From the NCBI RefSeq assembly GCF_014279795.1, contig NZ_CP047945.1:1074572-1138571 (forward strand): a stretch of 64,000 nt of DNA. The letters run 5' to 3'. Source of the DNA: Synechococcus sp. PROS-7-1 (GTDB taxonomy: Bacteria; Cyanobacteriota; Cyanobacteriia; PCC-6307; Cyanobiaceae). This document shows positions 18,341 to 25,595 of this stretch, one piece after another. The notes under the pieces were generated by a model. It had not been told where the DNA came from and searched no databases. It worked only from the letters and a program-made list of their open reading frames with translations. The position numbers and the translations under genes are program-made. The number at the start of each line of letters is the position of its first letter. Position 1 is the first letter of the stretch.

Positions 18341-18712
18341 ATGAGCGAGTCGTCTCAGGTCAAAACCGTCATTGACCAGTTGCTCACCGATGAGTATGAA
18401 GACCTACGCAAGAGCGTGATGGCTGCGTATCTGGAAGATGACAAGCGTGGTGCAGATCTGATCATCGCCTTTGGTGCCAAGCAAGGCATCACCCTCAATC
18501 AAGATGAAGTGATTGCTTTCATCGATGAGATGGACGAAGACGAGTTTGATATTGAACTAACGCCAGAGATGCTGACGAGTATTGCTGGTGGGGGTGGCAA
18601 GGATTGTCATTGCCAAGAGGAAGCGCACGACGAGCCCTGGGGGCGTTGCCCTGGCATGCGTCCGATGCGCAAGTGGTTATTCGGTGCTAACCCTGTCCCA
18701 TCTAGGAGCTGA
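18341..18712 (+). CDS. Nif11-type leader peptide, family C, with the same shared core
   Basis: 123 residues. Leader 1-84 (MSESSQVKTVIDQLL, then RGADLIIAFGAKQGI, ending LTSIAGG) is of the same family as the genes at 17420 and 18717. The core (85-123) starts GGKDCHCQ and then repeats the AHDEPWGR-CPGMRPMRKWLFG block of 17948 before a private tail ANPVPSRS. Thirty consecutive bases of the core (18638-18667) are identical in four places in the island. Spacing of four bases to the next gene suggests an operon. Confidence 0.8.
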   Translation: MSESSQVKTVIDQLLTDEYEDLRKSVMAAYLEDDKRGADLIIAFGAKQGITLNQDEVIAFIDEMDEDEFDIELTPEMLTSIAGGGGKDCHCQEEAHDEPWGRCPGMRPMRKWLFGANPVPSRS

Positions 18713-18716
18713 ACCC

Positions 18717-19004
18717 ATGTCAAAAGAACAGCTTGATGCCGTCAAAGAGCAGCTTCTGTCTAAGGAGAACGAATCACTCAAGCAGTCTGTCTTCAGTGCC
18801 TACCTGGAAGAGCCTGAGCGTGGCGCCAACATGATTATCGCCTTCGCTACAGATAAGGGACTCAAATTAGATGCAACATCGACCGAGGTTGTTGATTACC
18901 TGGAGAACCTGGACGACGACGACATTGATATCGAAATAACACCAGAGATGTTGACAAGCGTATCGGGGGGCAAGAGTAGGAGGTTTTCGGGGCAACCTAA
19001 TTGA
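18717..19004 (+). CDS. Nif11-type leader peptide, family C, with short basic Cys-free core
   Basis: 95 residues with a good ribosome site (TAGGAGCT) just upstream. The leader (1-85: MSKEQLDAVKEQLL, RGANMIIAFATDKG) ends LTSVSGG. The core is only KSRRFSGQPN, basic with one Ser and no Cys. It may be a linear peptide or a leader that lost its core. A terminator begins 60 bp after the stop. Confidence 0.75.
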   Translation: MSKEQLDAVKEQLLSKENESLKQSVFSAYLEEPERGANMIIAFATDKGLKLDATSTEVVDYLENLDDDDIDIEITPEMLTSVSGGKSRRFSGQPN

Positions 19005-19064
19005 AGCTCCTGAAAACAGCTCCTGTGCAGTGCAAGGAATGTTAGGTAACAGCCTATCCCTTTG

Positions 19065-19092
19065 AGCTCCTGCAACCACAGGGGCTTTTTAT
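19065..19092 (+). terminator. Rho-independent terminator (AGCYCCTG/CAGGGGCT type)
   Basis: AGCTCCTG pairs with CAGGGGCT around a six-base loop (one G-T pair) and runs into TTTTTATTT. It ends the 18341-18717 transcript. The same hairpin follows most of the ProcA-type genes. Confidence 0.85.
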
Positions 19093-19154
19093 TTCTTCAG
19101 TCACCACAAAAAGCTCATAAATCAGCCATCAATAGTTGTCATATTTCCGACGCT

Positions 19155-19302
19155 TAAGCAGTTATTCGGTCAGCAGCCTGTCGCTAAGAGTTAATTCATC
19201 ACTCGACAAAACATTCACCCCGTCGCAATGGTGGGTTTTTTGTTGCATGCTGACAACGTTGCCGACGATTGCTAAAAACAGGCTGTAGCTCCACCTATTC
19301 CC
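19155..19302 (+). repeat. Core remnant plus conserved 5' module of ProcA genes, copy 1
   Basis: The first part (about 19155-19198, TTATTCGGTCAGCAGCC onward) matches the 3' end of the shared core cassette found at 25565 and 27916 but has no leader in front. It continues into the hairpin at 19219 and then GATTGCTAAAAACAGGCTG up to the ATG of the next gene. Copies lie at 25565-25704, 27914-28060 and, shortened, 28911-28981. Confidence 0.75.
19219..19242 (+). terminator. Weak terminator of the GCAA family
   Basis: CCCGTC and GGTGGG can pair (two G-T pairs) around GCAAT, followed by six T. It is a degraded copy of the hairpin at 17853. Confidence 0.6.
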
Positions 19303-19572
19303 ATGTCAGAAGAGCAACTCAAAGCCTTCCTGGAAGCCGTCAAGGCTGATGCAGGTCTTCAGGAGAAGTTGAAGGCGGCAGGTGATGCCGATGCCGTCGT
19401 AACGATTGCCAAGGCTGCAGGCTTTGTGATTTCAGCTGAGGAGCTAAAGAAATCTCAGGCAGAGATTTCAGAAGAGGAGCTTGAAGGCGTGGCTGGTGGT
19501 GGGAGTGAATGTGGGTGTTTGGGAACCAGTATGTGTTTGAACCCTGCTTGTGTTGGAACCCAGGCAGCCTAA
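19303..19572 (+). CDS. procA: Prochlorosin-type lanthipeptide precursor (family A)
   Basis: 89 residues. The leader (1-66) begins MSEEQLKAFLEAVKADAGLQ and ends EEELEGVAGG, the signature of ProcA leaders of marine picocyanobacteria. The 23-residue core has four Cys (GSECGCLGTSMC, then LNPACVGTQAA), two Ser and two Thr, so dehydration and up to four thioether rings are conceivable. A ProcM-type enzyme would be needed and is not in the window. No Shine-Dalgarno is visible before the ATG. Confidence 0.9.
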   Translation: MSEEQLKAFLEAVKADAGLQEKLKAAGDADAVVTIAKAAGFVISAEELKKSQAEISEEELEGVAGGGSECGCLGTSMCLNPACVGTQAA

Positions 19573-19580
19573 TCCTAAAA

Positions 19581-19610
19581 AGCCCCTGCAATCACAGGGG
19601 CTTTTTATTT
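19581..19610 (+). terminator. Rho-independent terminator after procA 19303
   Basis: AGCCCCTG and CAGGGGCT pair perfectly (eight pairs) around CAATCA, with A residues before and TTTTTATTT after, so it may work in both directions. Confidence 0.9.
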
Positions 19611-19696
19611 CTACATCCACCCTCAACCAGCCCCAAACGGCTTCCGATACCTGGCACAATTTTCGTCAATTAAGTAACAGTAGTGCGTCAGCAATG
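19609..19696 (+). repeat. Conserved 3' module after ProcA genes, copy 1
   Basis: The block from the terminator tail through ACGGCTTCCGATACCTGG, TTTTCGTCAATTAAGTAAC and GTCAGCAATGGCGG recurs after the ProcA-type genes at about 26938-27036, 28377-28478, 28826-28921 and 29293-29388, and in part at 26000-26056. It is noncoding. Here the final hairpin is followed by A rather than T, so it no longer terminates. Confidence 0.8.
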
Positions 19697-19731
19697 GCGG
19701 GAAAACATATTGCTGGCAGCCATAGAAAATT

Positions 19732-20136
19732 CTATGGAATAGCTTTAACCGAACAGTTTGGATAACTTTTTTTAATTTTTCCAATTGCTATATTAAAAGC
19801 AATCTTTGCAATTTGTTTTCTATGTTCTGTCTTTCCGTGAACTCTTGGTTGTTCAGAAAGCATCTCTGGTGTTACTCCGCTGGCTTGCTCTAGCCTGCAA
19901 AGATACGAATAGTGGGCTACTGCAGAAAAATGAATTGCCATTGCATCGCAGGCGTTATTTGCTTCTTCTGAGGCCTTGCAGGGTTGAGTGATTTCTTTAA
20001 ATGTTTGAGATGCCTGAACTGGTGGAGTTGAACCAGCTAGCAGTAGACCAAGAGATACAAAGCAAGCCTTGGCTAGTCGTGGCACTTGTATATGATTATC
20101 TACTTTAATTTTAGTCTGATCGCCCTGTGTTGACAA
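19732..20136 (-). CDS. Small secreted Cys-containing protein, unknown function
   Basis: 134 residues. A long N-region precedes a hydrophobic signal segment (ACFVSLGLLLAGSTPPVQAS). The mature part has four Cys (TQPCKA, NNACDAM, SYLCRLE, YPNCSV) that could form two disulfides. Lower G+C than the flanks, which suggests acquisition. The start is uncertain; a later one would shorten the N-region. Family not recognised. Confidence 0.5.
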   Translation of the reverse strand: MSTQGDQTKIKVDNHIQVPRLAKACFVSLGLLLAGSTPPVQASQTFKEITQPCKASEEANNACDAMAIHFSAVAHYSYLCRLEQASGVTPEMLSEQPRVHGKTEHRKQIAKIAFNIAIGKIKKSYPNCSVKAIP

Positions 20137-20248
20137 CTAGATCACCCTGAGCCCCTTTTATGTGCCTCTGTATTGAATGGTAGCCCTTGTGAACCCTTGC
20201 CCTTGTGTTGATTGTGTCGATACATCTCCCGATAAAACACTCACCAGC

Positions 20249-20273
20249 CCCGTCAGCAATGGCGGGTTTTTTT
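20249..20273 (+). terminator. Rho-independent terminator (CCCGTCA-GCAA-TGGCGGG type)
   Basis: A perfect copy of the 17853 hairpin followed by seven T. No plus-strand gene lies directly upstream, so it may be a stranded copy. Confidence 0.8.
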
Positions 20274-20407
20274 GTTGCTCCCTCAGTTGGCGGAGGCAGA
20301 CGGCTGAAATCGGGCAAATAAATGGCTCTGTTGGGGGATTTGCTTTCCAGCGAGAACGGCGATGGTGTGTTCACGGGGCGAGAGTCCCACACATCACAAG
20401 TTAGGCA

Positions 20408-20893
20408 ATGACCCAATCACTCAAACCTCAAGTAAAGCAACTTAGTCGAGCTCAGCTCGAAGAGTTTATAGTAACTAGCGCCGTTACCTTGGAGGAAGCC
20501 CGCAAAAATGAAGGCTTCAATCTCGGTGAAGCCGTTTACATTTCCGTCAAGATGTTCTGGGACTTTTCGGAATCAATGAAATGTTCAGGTCTGCCTAAAC
20601 CCTTCTGTATGAATAGTAAAAACGAGGATGGTGGCTGGAACTTCAGCTGGGGCCTGGACAACCCAATCACTGGCGAAAGCACGCGTAGTTGCTTCTACAC
20701 CATTTACCCCAACGGTTCGGTGAAGTGCCGTGAGTATCCCGGCGACACCATCTTCATCGGCGGGGTGGTTGATGCCTGGAACCTTGCGTGCGTCATTATT
20801 AGTGACTTGGTTCAAAGCCATGACTGGGACAAGCAAGAGACAGCAGACCGCCTGTGTTCATTTATGCAGCAACTACAGAGCGATGCTGGATGA
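20408..20893 (+). CDS. Hypothetical island protein
   Basis: 161 residues from MTQSLKPQVKQLSRAQLEEF. Five Cys and many aromatic residues, with segments GGWNFSWGLDNPITGE and CFYTIYPNGSVKCREYPGD that look like beta hairpins. No signal peptide or membrane helix. I do not recognise it. The region just upstream (20285-20330) resembles 23160-23215, another small sign of local duplication. Its own 3' region is duplicated behind the gene at 21866. Confidence 0.5.
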   Translation: MTQSLKPQVKQLSRAQLEEFIVTSAVTLEEARKNEGFNLGEAVYISVKMFWDFSESMKCSGLPKPFCMNSKNEDGGWNFSWGLDNPITGESTRSCFYTIYPNGSVKCREYPGDTIFIGGVVDAWNLACVIISDLVQSHDWDKQETADRLCSFMQQLQSDAG

Positions 20894-20902
20894 GTAGCCG
20901 TC

Positions 20903-21043
20903 AGTCGGGAAGCCTGAAGCCACTGGTTTGGGAGAATACTGAAGGCTGAAAGCAATACAAGACCCGCAAGGGAAAAGCAGGGGGCGTTGATGTTGTCGCT
21001 ATCGATCTCCCGACAAAACATTCACCCCGTCGTAATGGCGGGG
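20903..21043 (+). repeat. Duplicated 3' module, short form
   Basis: GGGAAGCCTGAAGCC, GGCTGAAAGC, TACAAGACCCG, AAAGCAGGGGGCG and TCGCTATCGATCTCCCGAC lead to a GCAA-type terminator. The same ordered blocks occur at 22145-22319, where the GAAGCCT unit has expanded into a tandem array. Confidence 0.75.
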
Positions 21044-21048
21044 TTTTT
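21025..21048 (+). terminator. Terminator between convergent genes
   Basis: CCCCGTC pairs with GGCGGGG around GTAAT and five T follow. It serves the gene at 20408 and abuts the stop codon of the convergent LuxR-type gene. Confidence 0.82.
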
Positions 21049-21730
21049 AGATTCCAGCCTTAATCGCTTTAATCACTGCCTGCGTGCGGTCTTTGACGCC
21101 CATCTTTCCAATGATTGAACTGACGTGAGTTTTCACTGTCTCTGCGCTCACAAACAAAGTGTCAGCAATCTCTTTGTTGGTCATCCCGCAGGACAGGACT
21201 TTCAGTACCTCCATCTCTCGATCAGACAATTCAGGCAAAAGCTCAATGCCCTCATAGCCCGCCGCCGTCTGAACGTCCTTTGGGTAGTAGTTCCCGCCTT
21301 CGGCAATGGCTGACAGGGATCTGATGAAATCACCATCGACACCTTTTCCCAAGGAGCTGACGAACATCACGCCCTCTGCAAAGGCATCCAAGGCTTCTCG
21401 CACAACAGCCTGCGTCTCTCGGTGGAGGAACACCAAGGTTCTTGTCTTAGGGCTGAACTCCTTAACGTGTCTTGCAAGGCTGAGGCCGTAGCCCTGCTCA
21501 AGGTTTTCAGTGACGAACAAGAGGTCAGGGCTTTTCTGATTGCAAGCATCAGCTGCCTCATCTTGAGTGGTGTAAGCCCCTATCAAGGTTTCGCTGACGA
21601 CAGGAACAAGACTGAAGGACGCAAGGGTCAGGAGGTCGCCCATACAAGCCACCGCCGTCTTTCCAGCCAAATAAGGCTTGCCCTGGTCAAAGGCTGATCG
21701 GATCTGAGCGGAACGAAGCGGAAACTCCAT
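21047..21730 (-). CDS. LuxR/NarL-type response regulator with degenerate receiver
   Basis: 227 residues. The C-terminus is a clear LuxR helix-turn-helix (LPELSDREMEVLKVLSCG, NKEIADTLFVSAETVKTHV, IIGKMGVKDRTQAV). The N-terminal domain has receiver-like length and strands, but the position of the phospho-acceptor Asp reads PDLLFVTENLEQGYG, with Thr or Glu instead. It is therefore probably not controlled by ordinary phosphorylation. It is the only recognisable regulator inside the peptide island; whether it controls the peptide genes is unknown. Confidence 0.85.
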   Translation of the reverse strand: MEFPLRSAQIRSAFDQGKPYLAGKTAVACMGDLLTLASFSLVPVVSETLIGAYTTQDEAADACNQKSPDLLFVTENLEQGYGLSLARHVKEFSPKTRTLVFLHRETQAVVREALDAFAEGVMFVSSLGKGVDGDFIRSLSAIAEGGNYYPKDVQTAAGYEGIELLPELSDREMEVLKVLSCGMTNKEIADTLFVSAETVKTHVSSIIGKMGVKDRTQAVIKAIKAGI

Positions 21731-21865
21731 ACCAGGCTTTGTGTCTCACCCATTGTGACCAGTGAATTGGCTTCAGGACAGCACTTTTGGGTGATGTGGA
21801 TGGAGGGGTGGAACGGCGATGGTGAAGAGGTCCAGGAGGGATGACCTCCACAACACCTAATTCAA

Positions 21866-22138
21866 ATGAAACTCTTCAACGCAATCGCAGCAGCAACAAT
21901 CTTGGGAGCATCTTTCTTCGCAACCACTAGTGCAAGGGCAGATTATTATAACTACAACTCCAATCGCGTTGGAAATCATACTTATACTAACGGATATGGC
22001 TCTAACGGTTATAGCTACAATGGCTCTAGTTCTCGCGTAGGAAACACAACCTTCTTTAATGGACGTGATAGTTATGGCAATAGCTACAACGGATCATGCA
22101 GCAAAATTGGAAATATCACGACTTGCTCTTCATACTGA
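21866..22138 (+). CDS. Small secreted Tyr/Asn/Ser/Gly-rich repeat protein
   Basis: 90 residues with a signal peptide (MKLFNAIAAATILGASFFA up to about SARA). The mature part consists of imperfect repeats around RVGNHTYTNGYGSNGYSYNG, RVGNTTFFNGRDSYGNSYNG and KIGNITTCSSY, roughly 26 residues each. Such composition suggests an extracellular fibre or surface polymer. Two Cys near the end. No known family is recognised. Confidence 0.6.
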   Translation: MKLFNAIAAATILGASFFATTSARADYYNYNSNRVGNHTYTNGYGSNGYSYNGSSSRVGNTTFFNGRDSYGNSYNGSCSKIGNITTCSSY

Positions 22139-22147
22139 CAATGCTGG

Positions 22148-22217
22148 GAAGCCTGAAGCCTGAAGCCTGAAGCCTGAAGCCTGAAGCCTGAAGCCTGAAG
22201 CCTGAAGCCTGAAGCCT
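22148..22217 (+). repeat. Tandem repeat, ten copies of GAAGCCT
   Basis: Ten perfect contiguous units of seven bases. The related module at 20908 has only about one and a half units, so the array grew by slippage inside a duplicated noncoding 3' region. Confidence 0.95.
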
Positions 22218-22326
22218 GAGGGCTGAAAGCTATACAAGACCCGACAAGGGGAAAGCAGGGGGCGTAGGTGTCGCTATCGATCTCCCGACAAAACATTCAC
22301 CCCGTCAGCAATGGCGGGGTTTTTTG
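22218..22326 (+). repeat. Duplicated 3' module, second copy, with terminator
   Basis: After the tandem array come GGCTGAAAGC, TACAAGACCCG, AAAGCAGGGGGCG and TCGCTATCGATCTCCCGAC as at 20940-21015. The block ends in an eight-pair hairpin, CCCCGTCA-GCAA-TGGCGGGG (22300-22319), followed by seven T (22320-22326), a strong terminator for the gene at 21866. The 210 bp from here to 22538 show no convincing gene. Confidence 0.82.
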
Positions 22327-22538
22327 TTGCAGCGGGGAATGCTTTCAGCAGTTCTCAGAGCGAAATGCGCGTGGTCCCTGACCACGACCAGAACAATGCC
22401 CCAGCTTTTGCCGGTGCCCCTGGCACTGATGACGCAAAGGTCATCGCCAAAGGGAGCATCGAGCATCAAGGTCTGCGTAAAGGTGGGCTCCCTAATCACT
22501 GCGGTGGGTGCTGAAGTGGTGGGAGAGACAACCATCAG

Positions 22539-22793
22539 ATGAGGTCCGCTTTATCGGTGCTGGTGCTGCTGGGCCTGGCCACCGGCACTGCCGCTCAAGC
22601 CAGAACCAACGCAGAGAATCAGGCGCTACGTGCTCTGTGCCCAATTGGTCTCAAGGCCAAAGGCGTGTCGGGGCGCTGGGGCAATGAGCGCATCAATGCC
22701 GCAATCGCCACGATCGGCTTCGGCAACAAATGGCCCGACGGCGCACAGGCCACTGCCTACAAGCTCTGTAATTACGGCGGGTATCTCAAATGA
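22539..22793 (+). CDS. Small secreted protein with two Cys
   Basis: 84 residues. The signal peptide is MRSALSVLVLLGLATGTAAQA; the mature part is about 63 residues, basic, with RALCPIGLKAKGVSGRWG and AYKLCNYGGYLK. The two Cys could form one disulfide. Higher G+C than the previous gene. Family not recognised. Confidence 0.55.
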   Translation: MRSALSVLVLLGLATGTAAQARTNAENQALRALCPIGLKAKGVSGRWGNERINAAIATIGFGNKWPDGAQATAYKLCNYGGYLK

Positions 22794-22925
22794 GCTGATC
22801 GCAGCTGGCTGCAGTGCGACCTGCTGTTCTGCTGGTGCTGCCTTCTTTGCCATACCCCAGTCTGTCGAGGCGAAACAGAACACTTTTCAGCGGGGAATGC
22901 TTTCAGCAGTTGCACCCGAAAAATG

Positions 22926-23145
22926 AAATGACCCTCGACCTCAGATAGCCATTGCGCTGCTGCAGGAGCTGCTCCTCGCACTGCGTGACAACGACTCCAA
23001 GGCCTTCAAGGCGTGGCTGTCTCTAGGCATCGAACGGCTTGGAGAGCCTGTTGTGATTGAGCTGATGTGTGATGGGCTGGACCCAATCCTCACGACAGAC
23101 GAAGCGGACAGGCTGGTGGGTTGGCACCTGGGGGTCAGCCTCTAG
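22926..23145 (+). pseudogene. Broken small gene: start and body in different frames
   Basis: An ATG at 22926 opens MTLDLR and then meets TAG. In another frame the sequence continues IAIALLQELLLALRDNDSK and EPVVIELMCDGLDPILTT to a TAG at 23143-23145, a sensible helical protein of about 65 residues with no start codon of its own. One indel near 22945 would join them. It could be a recent frameshift or chance. The rest of 22794-23349 holds nothing else convincing apart from a duplicated GC-rich stretch near 23160. Confidence 0.35.
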
Positions 23146-23349
23146 CCCATGGGGGGAGGAGGGCGGCTGAAATCGGGTGGATTTATCCCCCAGTTGGGGG
23201 ATGTGGAGCGCAGGAGCGAGAGTGAATGATGCATTGGTGAGGAAAACCTTAAAAAACCCTGATTCTCTGAGCGAGATGACGGCTTTACGAGGTATGCGAT
23301 TGAGCATTTCTGCTCTCGCATCAAACATTCCCCTTCATTGCTTGCTGCC

Positions 23350-24834
23350 ATGGCTACCTACACACTTGAATATGGAACTGATCGAACTGATGACCGCGTC
23401 AGTGATTCGCGTTATTCCGCCACAGCAATTCAAGCTAACAACACTTATGTTGCATCAATTCAGAATCCCAGATACCGCTACTGGAGTGGCCATGGTTATC
23501 GCTACGCGTATGACTACGACAGGGACTACTTCAAGGTAAGTGTTACCAAAGGAAATAGCTACGAGATCAACTACGATCCAAGTAATTTGCGGACCTCTTA
23601 CATTAGGCTTACCGATGACAGGGGTACAACTCTTAGAATGGATGACAACTCTTATGCATCGAGTTATATCTCATCTTACAGGGACAAGACTTTTAATTTC
23701 ACTGCCGACTATACTGGAGATTTGATCATTGATGTTGATGGCTATAGCTCTTACTACGGGAATTATAGAATTGGCGTAAATGAAACGGTCCCCGCCCAGT
23801 TCGGTCAGGGAATAAATTTAAATATTGATATTGATAGCAGTGACGGAGCGGTTGTTGGAGGTGGTCCCAGCTCAACAACTATCGGGGGCAATCAAGTTAA
23901 TGGTAGTAATACAGAGACCAATACAACTATCAACCAAGATATTAGCGGTGGTCAAAATGTGGTGGGGGGAGGTCCCGGTTCGTCGACAAATGGTGTCACT
24001 GGAGATAATAGTAATATCAATAACGTAAATGGAGACAACAACACGATCAACAACGGAGATGTCACGATTGCTATCGGCAGTAATAATTCGCAAGTTCTTA
24101 CATTTGATGCGAGCACGACAAGCCTTGCTCAGTTGATCCAAGGTCAAGGCATTAGCGACATAACAGGACAGAAAGCAGTGCTCAGCGCTCCTGGTTGGCA
24201 AAGTGAGCTGCCTGTTAACCGAGTTGCTAATTCCAATGAGTCATTGCTGATGGCCAGGCAACTTGCCATTCTTGGCGGAACAACTCCATCTCAACAATCC
24301 ATCCAAGTTGAATCTTCCCTCTTGAATGGTGGCAGCTCATCGCAAACACTTCGAGGTCTTGCTGGATGGGACGTCATTGACGGTGGTGCTGGTAATGACA
24401 GCATCCGTGGCGGCAATGGACGTGACATCATTACTGGTGGCACTGGGCGAGATGAGCTTTGGGGCGACTTCGGCTGGAACACTTACCTAGCCAACGATGA
24501 TGGCAGTAAAGATTTAATTGTCATCAAATCTGATCAACTTCTTGAGAATTGGTGGTACGGGAAAGCAGGAAACAGCCCAAATGGGGAAAAGGCTGACATC
24601 ATCACAGAGCTTGACGCATTTGATCAGATCAAAATTCTTGGTGCAGCAACAAATAAACTTAGCGTCCGCTCTGCATCAGCACATGGTCAACAAGGGCTTG
24701 GTATCTTTGCGAGCGGTTATTTAGAAGCTGTGTATACAGGTGACGATTTAAATTCGCAGCAACTTCTTGGCATGCTTTCTGGCGATAATTCCTCGGCGGT
24801 CATGGCGAATACCCAAGGTTTCTACGGTGTCTGA
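23350..24834 (+). CDS. RTX-type calcium-binding protein with PPC-like N-terminal domain
   Basis: 494 residues from MATYTLEYGTDRTDD; a TTG at 23338 is an alternative start. The N-terminal 130 residues form a beta domain resembling bacterial pre-peptidase C-terminal domains (DYFKVSVTKGNSYEI, FTADYTGDLIIDVDGY). A Gly/Asn/Ser/Thr-rich low-complexity region follows, then nonapeptide RTX repeats around residues 338-375 (GGAGNDSIRGGNGRD, GGTGRDELWGD) and a C-terminal domain. No signal peptide; RTX proteins usually leave by type I secretion. Lower G+C than the core genome. Possibly a surface or secreted protein. Confidence 0.78.
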   Translation: MATYTLEYGTDRTDDRVSDSRYSATAIQANNTYVASIQNPRYRYWSGHGYRYAYDYDRDYFKVSVTKGNSYEINYDPSNLRTSYIRLTDDRGTTLRMDDNSYASSYISSYRDKTFNFTADYTGDLIIDVDGYSSYYGNYRIGVNETVPAQFGQGINLNIDIDSSDGAVVGGGPSSTTIGGNQVNGSNTETNTTINQDISGGQNVVGGGPGSSTNGVTGDNSNINNVNGDNNTINNGDVTIAIGSNNSQVLTFDASTTSLAQLIQGQGISDITGQKAVLSAPGWQSELPVNRVANSNESLLMARQLAILGGTTPSQQSIQVESSLLNGGSSSQTLRGLAGWDVIDGGAGNDSIRGGNGRDIITGGTGRDELWGDFGWNTYLANDDGSKDLIVIKSDQLLENWWYGKAGNSPNGEKADIITELDAFDQIKILGAATNKLSVRSASAHGQQGLGIFASGYLEAVYTGDDLNSQQLLGMLSGDNSSAVMANTQGFYGV

Positions 24835-24861
24835 CCGAAGGGTTCTACTTTGATCCATCAG

Positions 24862-24886
24862 CCCCGTCACAATGGCGGGGTTTTTT
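24862..24886 (+). terminator. Rho-independent terminator after the RTX gene
   Basis: CCCCGTCA pairs with TGGCGGGG around CAA, then six T. Another member of the recurring hairpin family. Confidence 0.88.
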
Positions 24887-24896
24887 GTTGCCTGCT

Positions 24897-24959
24897 CGGT
24901 TGTGCTGAAGACTTACGGGTTATCCACAGCTACAAAGGAGTCACGCTGCGGTTTCCTTG
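24897..24959 (+). repeat. Conserved 5' leader module of family B genes, copy 2
   Basis: Nearly identical to 17885-17947, including the AAAGGAGTCACGCTGCGG segment 18 bases before the ATG. The identity continues about 90 bases into the coding sequence. Confidence 0.85.
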
Positions 24960-25229
24960 ATGGCAACACTGGACGAGTTCAAGGCACTGCGTGATGGAGT
25001 GTCCATAGAGGTTCAAGGGGAGCTGTTCAAGCTGATGACCTCAGACCCTGAGGCGTCCTTTCAGCGGATGGTGGAACTCGCTGTTGAACAAGACGTCACC
25101 CTCACACTGGATGAGGTGAAGGGCTTCCTCAAGCAGATGGATGAGGAAGACGAGTTTGACGATATTGAGCTGGATGCCGTGGCTCTCGCTGCCATTGCTG
25201 GTGGTAATGCTCAATTATCTCGCTGCTGA
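24960..25229 (+). CDS. Nif11-type leader peptide, family B, with 7-residue core
   Basis: 89 residues. Residues 1-30 are identical to the gene at 17948, then the leader diverges (EASFQRMVELAVEQDVT) and returns at DEFDDIELDAVALAAIAGG. The core is only NAQLSRC, one Ser and one Cys, enough for at most one ring. The next precursor starts three bases after the stop. Confidence 0.75.
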   Translation: MATLDEFKALRDGVSIEVQGELFKLMTSDPEASFQRMVELAVEQDVTLTLDEVKGFLKQMDEEDEFDDIELDAVALAAIAGGNAQLSRC

Positions 25230-25232
25230 CCT

Positions 25233-25502
25233 ATGACGACCCTCAACGACTTCAAACAGCTACGCGCTTCTGTCTCCCCCGAAGTGCAAACCGAGCTGTA
25301 TTCCCTGTTCACCTCAGACCCTGAGGCGTCGTTTCGGCGGATGGTCGAGATTGCCGCTGAGAAGGGTGTGACGCTCACCACTGAAGAGGTACGTGGCTTC
25401 CTGCTTCAAATGGACGAAGAGGAAGAGTTCGACGACATCGAGCTGGATGCCGTGGCTCTCGCTGCCATTGCTGGTGGTAGAGGTGGTGGGACCATGTGCT
25501 AA
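25233..25502 (+). CDS. Nif11-type leader peptide, family B, core cut by premature stop
   Basis: 89 residues with leader 1-82 (MTTLNDFKQLRASVSPE to LAAIAGG) and a visible core of RGGGTMC. Directly after the TAA (25500-25502) the same frame continues as LEAHCQPWGRCPGMRPMRKW and LFGQQPVAKS to a second TAA at 25593-25595. That tail is the shared core cassette. Either a nonsense mutation has shortened an ancestral 120-residue precursor or the short form is now the product. It is three bases from the upstream precursor. Confidence 0.72.
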   Translation: MTTLNDFKQLRASVSPEVQTELYSLFTSDPEASFRRMVEIAAEKGVTLTTEEVRGFLLQMDEEEEFDDIELDAVALAAIAGGRGGGTMC

Positions 25503-25595
25503 TTGGAAGCCCACTGCCAGCCATGGGGGCGTTGCCCTGGCATGCGTCCGATGCGAAAATGGTTATTCGGTCAGCAGCCTGTCGCTAAGAGTTAA
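25503..25595 (+). pseudogene. Shared core cassette stranded after an in-frame stop
   Basis: In frame with the preceding leader gene, encoding AHCQPWGRCPGMRPMRKW and a tail GQQPVAKS. Bases 25524-25553 are identical to the cassettes at 18239, 18638 and 27878. Here DE of the usual AHDEPW is CQ, adding a Cys. Confidence 0.7.

Noticed and set aside
18582-18716. Longer N-terminus for the precursor at 18717
   Set aside because: The upstream part is the previous gene's core read in another frame; the ribosome site TAGGAGCT points to 18717.
19680-19700. Terminator at GTCAGCAATGGCGGGAAAAC
   Set aside because: The left arm is degraded and no T run follows.
22305-22535. Open frames on both strands at 22305-22542
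   Set aside because: Both overlap the terminator, have no ribosome site and no family features; composition looks random.
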